Positions 31,058 through 32,858 of a stretch of 32,858 nucleotides of DNA are shown one piece after another. Numbering within the stretch: the first letter of the stretch is position 1; each line of letters opens with the position of its first letter. The notes under the pieces were generated by a model, which saw only the letters and a list, made by a program, of their open reading frames with translations, searched no databases and had not been told where the DNA came from. Source of the DNA: Pseudomonadales bacterium (GTDB lineage: Bacteria; Pseudomonadota; Gammaproteobacteria; Pseudomonadales; Pseudohongiellaceae); assembly GCA_022827425.1 (NCBI GenBank), contig JAJDSZ010000079.1, forward strand, positions 1-32,858. Reading direction: 5' to 3'. A program made the translations under genes and the position numbers.

Positions 31058-32858
31058 TTACGGCAATGCGTAGGCCACGATTTCGGCGGGCGTGCCGCCG
31101 CCGCTGACAACCATGGCGATGTATTGCTTGCCGTCGTGTTCATAAGTCATCGGCACCCCGGTCTGGGTGGCCGGCAGTTCCATTTCGAACAGGATTTCAC
31201 CGGTTGCCTTGTCGTGGGCGCGGAAAATGTTGCCGCCGCCGACGCCTTCGCCGGCAAACAGCAGGGATTTGGTCACCAGCAGGCCCGACTTGGTCTCGAC
31301 GCCGGTGCGCGGCAGGTCGACGCCTTCCAGCGCCGGATTGTTGGCGATTCGTTCCGGCGTATCGGCATTGGCGATCTGCCAGAGCATTTCACCGGAATTC
31401 ATGTCGAGCGCCGTGATCCTCCCGTAAGGCGGTTGGACGATCGGCAGACCCTGGACCCGCGGTACGCGCACGCCGAAGGACTGGCTGAAATCGACATCGG
31501 AATTCGGATCCTTCTCCACCGACAAAACCGAGAGTACGGTGCGGGATGGCACATACAGATATCCTGTTTCCGGATCGAGCACGCTTGCTTCCCAATTGGG
31601 CCCGCCGGTTGCCGAAGGCAGGCTCAGGGTGCCTCTCGTGCCGTCGGCCGCTTCCGCCTCGGAAGGCGGGGAATACAGGTTCGGGCTGAGGCGGAAATCC
31701 TCGATCGCCACCAGGGCCTCGGCGCGAAGCTCGGGCGTGAAATCGATCAGATCGTCTTCGGTGAAGCCCTGCCGGTCGACGGCGGGGGGACGGGTCGGAA
31801 AAGGCTGTGTCGGCGAATACCATTCACGCGGCACATCGCCGGCTGGAACGGGCAGTTCCTCGATCGGCCAGATCGGCTCGCCCGTCTCCCGGTCGAAGGT
31901 GTAGACGAAAGACTGCTTGGTCACCTGGGCGAGAATCTTGCGGCCGTTGGGCAAGTCGCCCAGCACCGCCGCGGAAGGATTGTCCCAGTCCCAGATGTCA
32001 TGGTGAATCAACTGATAATGCCATTGGCGCTCGCCGGTCTGGATATCGAGCGCGACCACGCTGTTAGTGAACAGATTGTCGCCAGGGCGATCGGCGCCGA
32101 AGCGGTCGCCGGTCGCCGATTCGGTAGGCAGATAGACGTGCCCCAGTTCCGGGTCTCCGGACATGGTCGCCCAGACTCCGCCATTGCCGGAAATTCGGGC
32201 GCCGTCGTCAAACCAGGTTTCGATGCCGATCTCACCGGGCTCGGGAATGACATGGAAAGTCCACAGCAATTCGCCGGTCTGTGCGTGGAAGCCGCGCACG
32301 TCGCCCTTGACGTTGTATTTCGAAGGCGGCCGCATGGAAACGCGATGCGCCGGGCCGACCACGATCACGTCGTTCATGACGAAAGGCGGCATGGACGAAC
32401 CGATGTCGATGTCCTCGCGGCCCTCGCCGAGACGCAGCCCCTCGTGCATGTCGACCCAGCCGTTGTCGCCGAAATCCGGGTCGGGCAAGCCGGTTTCGGC
32501 ATCGAGCGAAACGAGGAAGAAGCCCGGCGTGACGGTGAGGATGCGCCGCTCGTCGCCGAAGCGGTAGTAGGAAACGCCCCGGCCCGAGCCCTTGCGCGGG
32601 GCGGCGTCGAACCGCTCGCCTTCCTGCGGCCGCCACAGCCAGAGCAATTGACCGTTGGTGGCGTCGAGGGCCGCGACGTTGCGCGTGGAGCCGACAGTGG
32701 TGTACATGACGCCATCGACTTCAAGCGGCGTGAAGGTTGCGTTGAACTCGGGCTGCGGACCGATGTTCGCGGTCGAGTAGCGCCAGGCGATTTCCAGCGT
32801 GCCGACGTTTTCCGCGTTGATCTGGTCGAGCGGCGAATAGCGCTGGGCGAGTTCGTTG
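31058..32858 (-). CDS. PQQ-dependent dehydrogenase (N-terminus outside window)
   Basis: About 599 residues are visible; the frame is open to the right edge, where it begins NELAQRYSPLDQINAENVGT, the first conserved segment of PQQ quinoproteins. Eight-bladed propeller repeats follow: VAALDATNGQLLWLWRP, LVSLDAETGLPDPDFG, HAQTGELLWTFHVIPEPGE, VALDIQTGERQWHYQLIHHD, ALDMNSGEMLWQIAN and RAHDKATGEILFEMELPATQ, each the A-x-D-x-x-T-G-x-x-x-W docking motif. The layout is that of the membrane or periplasmic glucose/alcohol dehydrogenase group, which oxidises a sugar or alcohol and passes electrons to ubiquinone or cytochrome c. The missing N-terminus (signal or membrane anchor) decides between soluble and membrane-bound. 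It leads a set with two YceI genes. Confidence 0.88.
   Translation of the reverse strand, partial: NELAQRYSPLDQINAENVGTLEIAWRYSTANIGPQPEFNATFTPLEVDGVMYTTVGSTRNVAALDATNGQLLWLWRPQEGERFDAAPRKGSGRGVSYYRFGDERRILTVTPGFFLVSLDAETGLPDPDFGDNGWVDMHEGLRLGEGREDIDIGSSMPPFVMNDVIVVGPAHRVSMRPPSKYNVKGDVRGFHAQTGELLWTFHVIPEPGEIGIETWFDDGARISGNGGVWATMSGDPELGHVYLPTESATGDRFGADRPGDNLFTNSVVALDIQTGERQWHYQLIHHDIWDWDNPSAAVLGDLPNGRKILAQVTKQSFVYTFDRETGEPIWPIEELPVPAGDVPREWYSPTQPFPTRPPAVDRQGFTEDDLIDFTPELRAEALVAIEDFRLSPNLYSPPSEAEAADGTRGTLSLPSATGGPNWEASVLDPETGYLYVPSRTVLSVLSVEKDPNSDVDFSQSFGVRVPRVQGLPIVQPPYGRITALDMNSGEMLWQIANADTPERIANNPALEGVDLPRTGVETKSGLLVTKSLLFAGEGVGGGNIFRAHDKATGEILFEMELPATQTGVPMTYEHDGKQYIAMVVSGGGTPAEIVAYALP

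Noticed and set aside
1-32858. CRISPR array, rRNA, tRNA or prophage/integrase
   Set aside because: No regularly spaced repeats, no tRNA-like cloverleaf with CCA end that I could find, and no integrase, transposase or phage structural genes.

Overview
The window is a high-GC bacterial chromosome segment, dense and with short intergenic gaps. The RND efflux tripartite operon, lipoprotein and Tat signals, GntP and SSS permeases, a PQQ dehydrogenase and a YdiJ-type FAD/Fe-S dehydrogenase together suggest an uncultured, probably marine, gammaproteobacterium. That placement is an inference from gene content only. I found no rRNA, tRNA, integrase, transposase or CRISPR array.

Layout. (1) 1-948: the 3' end of an NHL-repeat protein, then a small exported protein. 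(2) About 950-6360: an AT-richer accessory block. It holds a wrecked VapBC toxin-antitoxin pair, an intact AbiE-type toxin-antitoxin pair (minus strand) with a perfect inverted repeat at its promoter, a VasI-like exported protein, a membrane protein with an HNH-nuclease-like motif, and an uncharacterised DPDNG-motif protein. (3) 6364-12927 (plus): a likely operon of exported amidohydrolase, lipoprotein penicillin-acylase-type Ntn hydrolase, serine-glyoxylate-type aminotransferase and GntP permease. (4) 18015-12928 (minus): gamma-glutamyltransferase, YdiJ-like D-2-hydroxyacid dehydrogenase and a small membrane protein, whose stop codon abuts that of the GntP gene. (5) 18198-21687: a Tat-exported aminotransferase, a gutted Rieske oxygenase remnant, and a cytochrome P450 with an N-terminal GPP34 (GOLPH3-like) domain. 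(6) 27729-21784 (minus): outer-membrane factor, adaptor and RND pump in one overlapping operon. (7) 28025-29458: a sodium:solute symporter. (8) 32858-29558 (minus): a PQQ dehydrogenase (cut by the window edge) followed by two YceI-family proteins, with a palindromic repeat element between the two YceI genes.

How it may fit together. Regions 3 and 4 look like scavenging of amide- and peptide-linked compounds: exported hydrolases release amino acids and small acids, which permeases import and cytoplasmic aminotransferase and dehydrogenase handle. Regions 5 and 6 combine oxidative chemistry with efflux. The accessory block is the most likely site of poorly described biology, especially the HNH/membrane protein. 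The GPP34-P450 fusion is the most unusual domain architecture I see.
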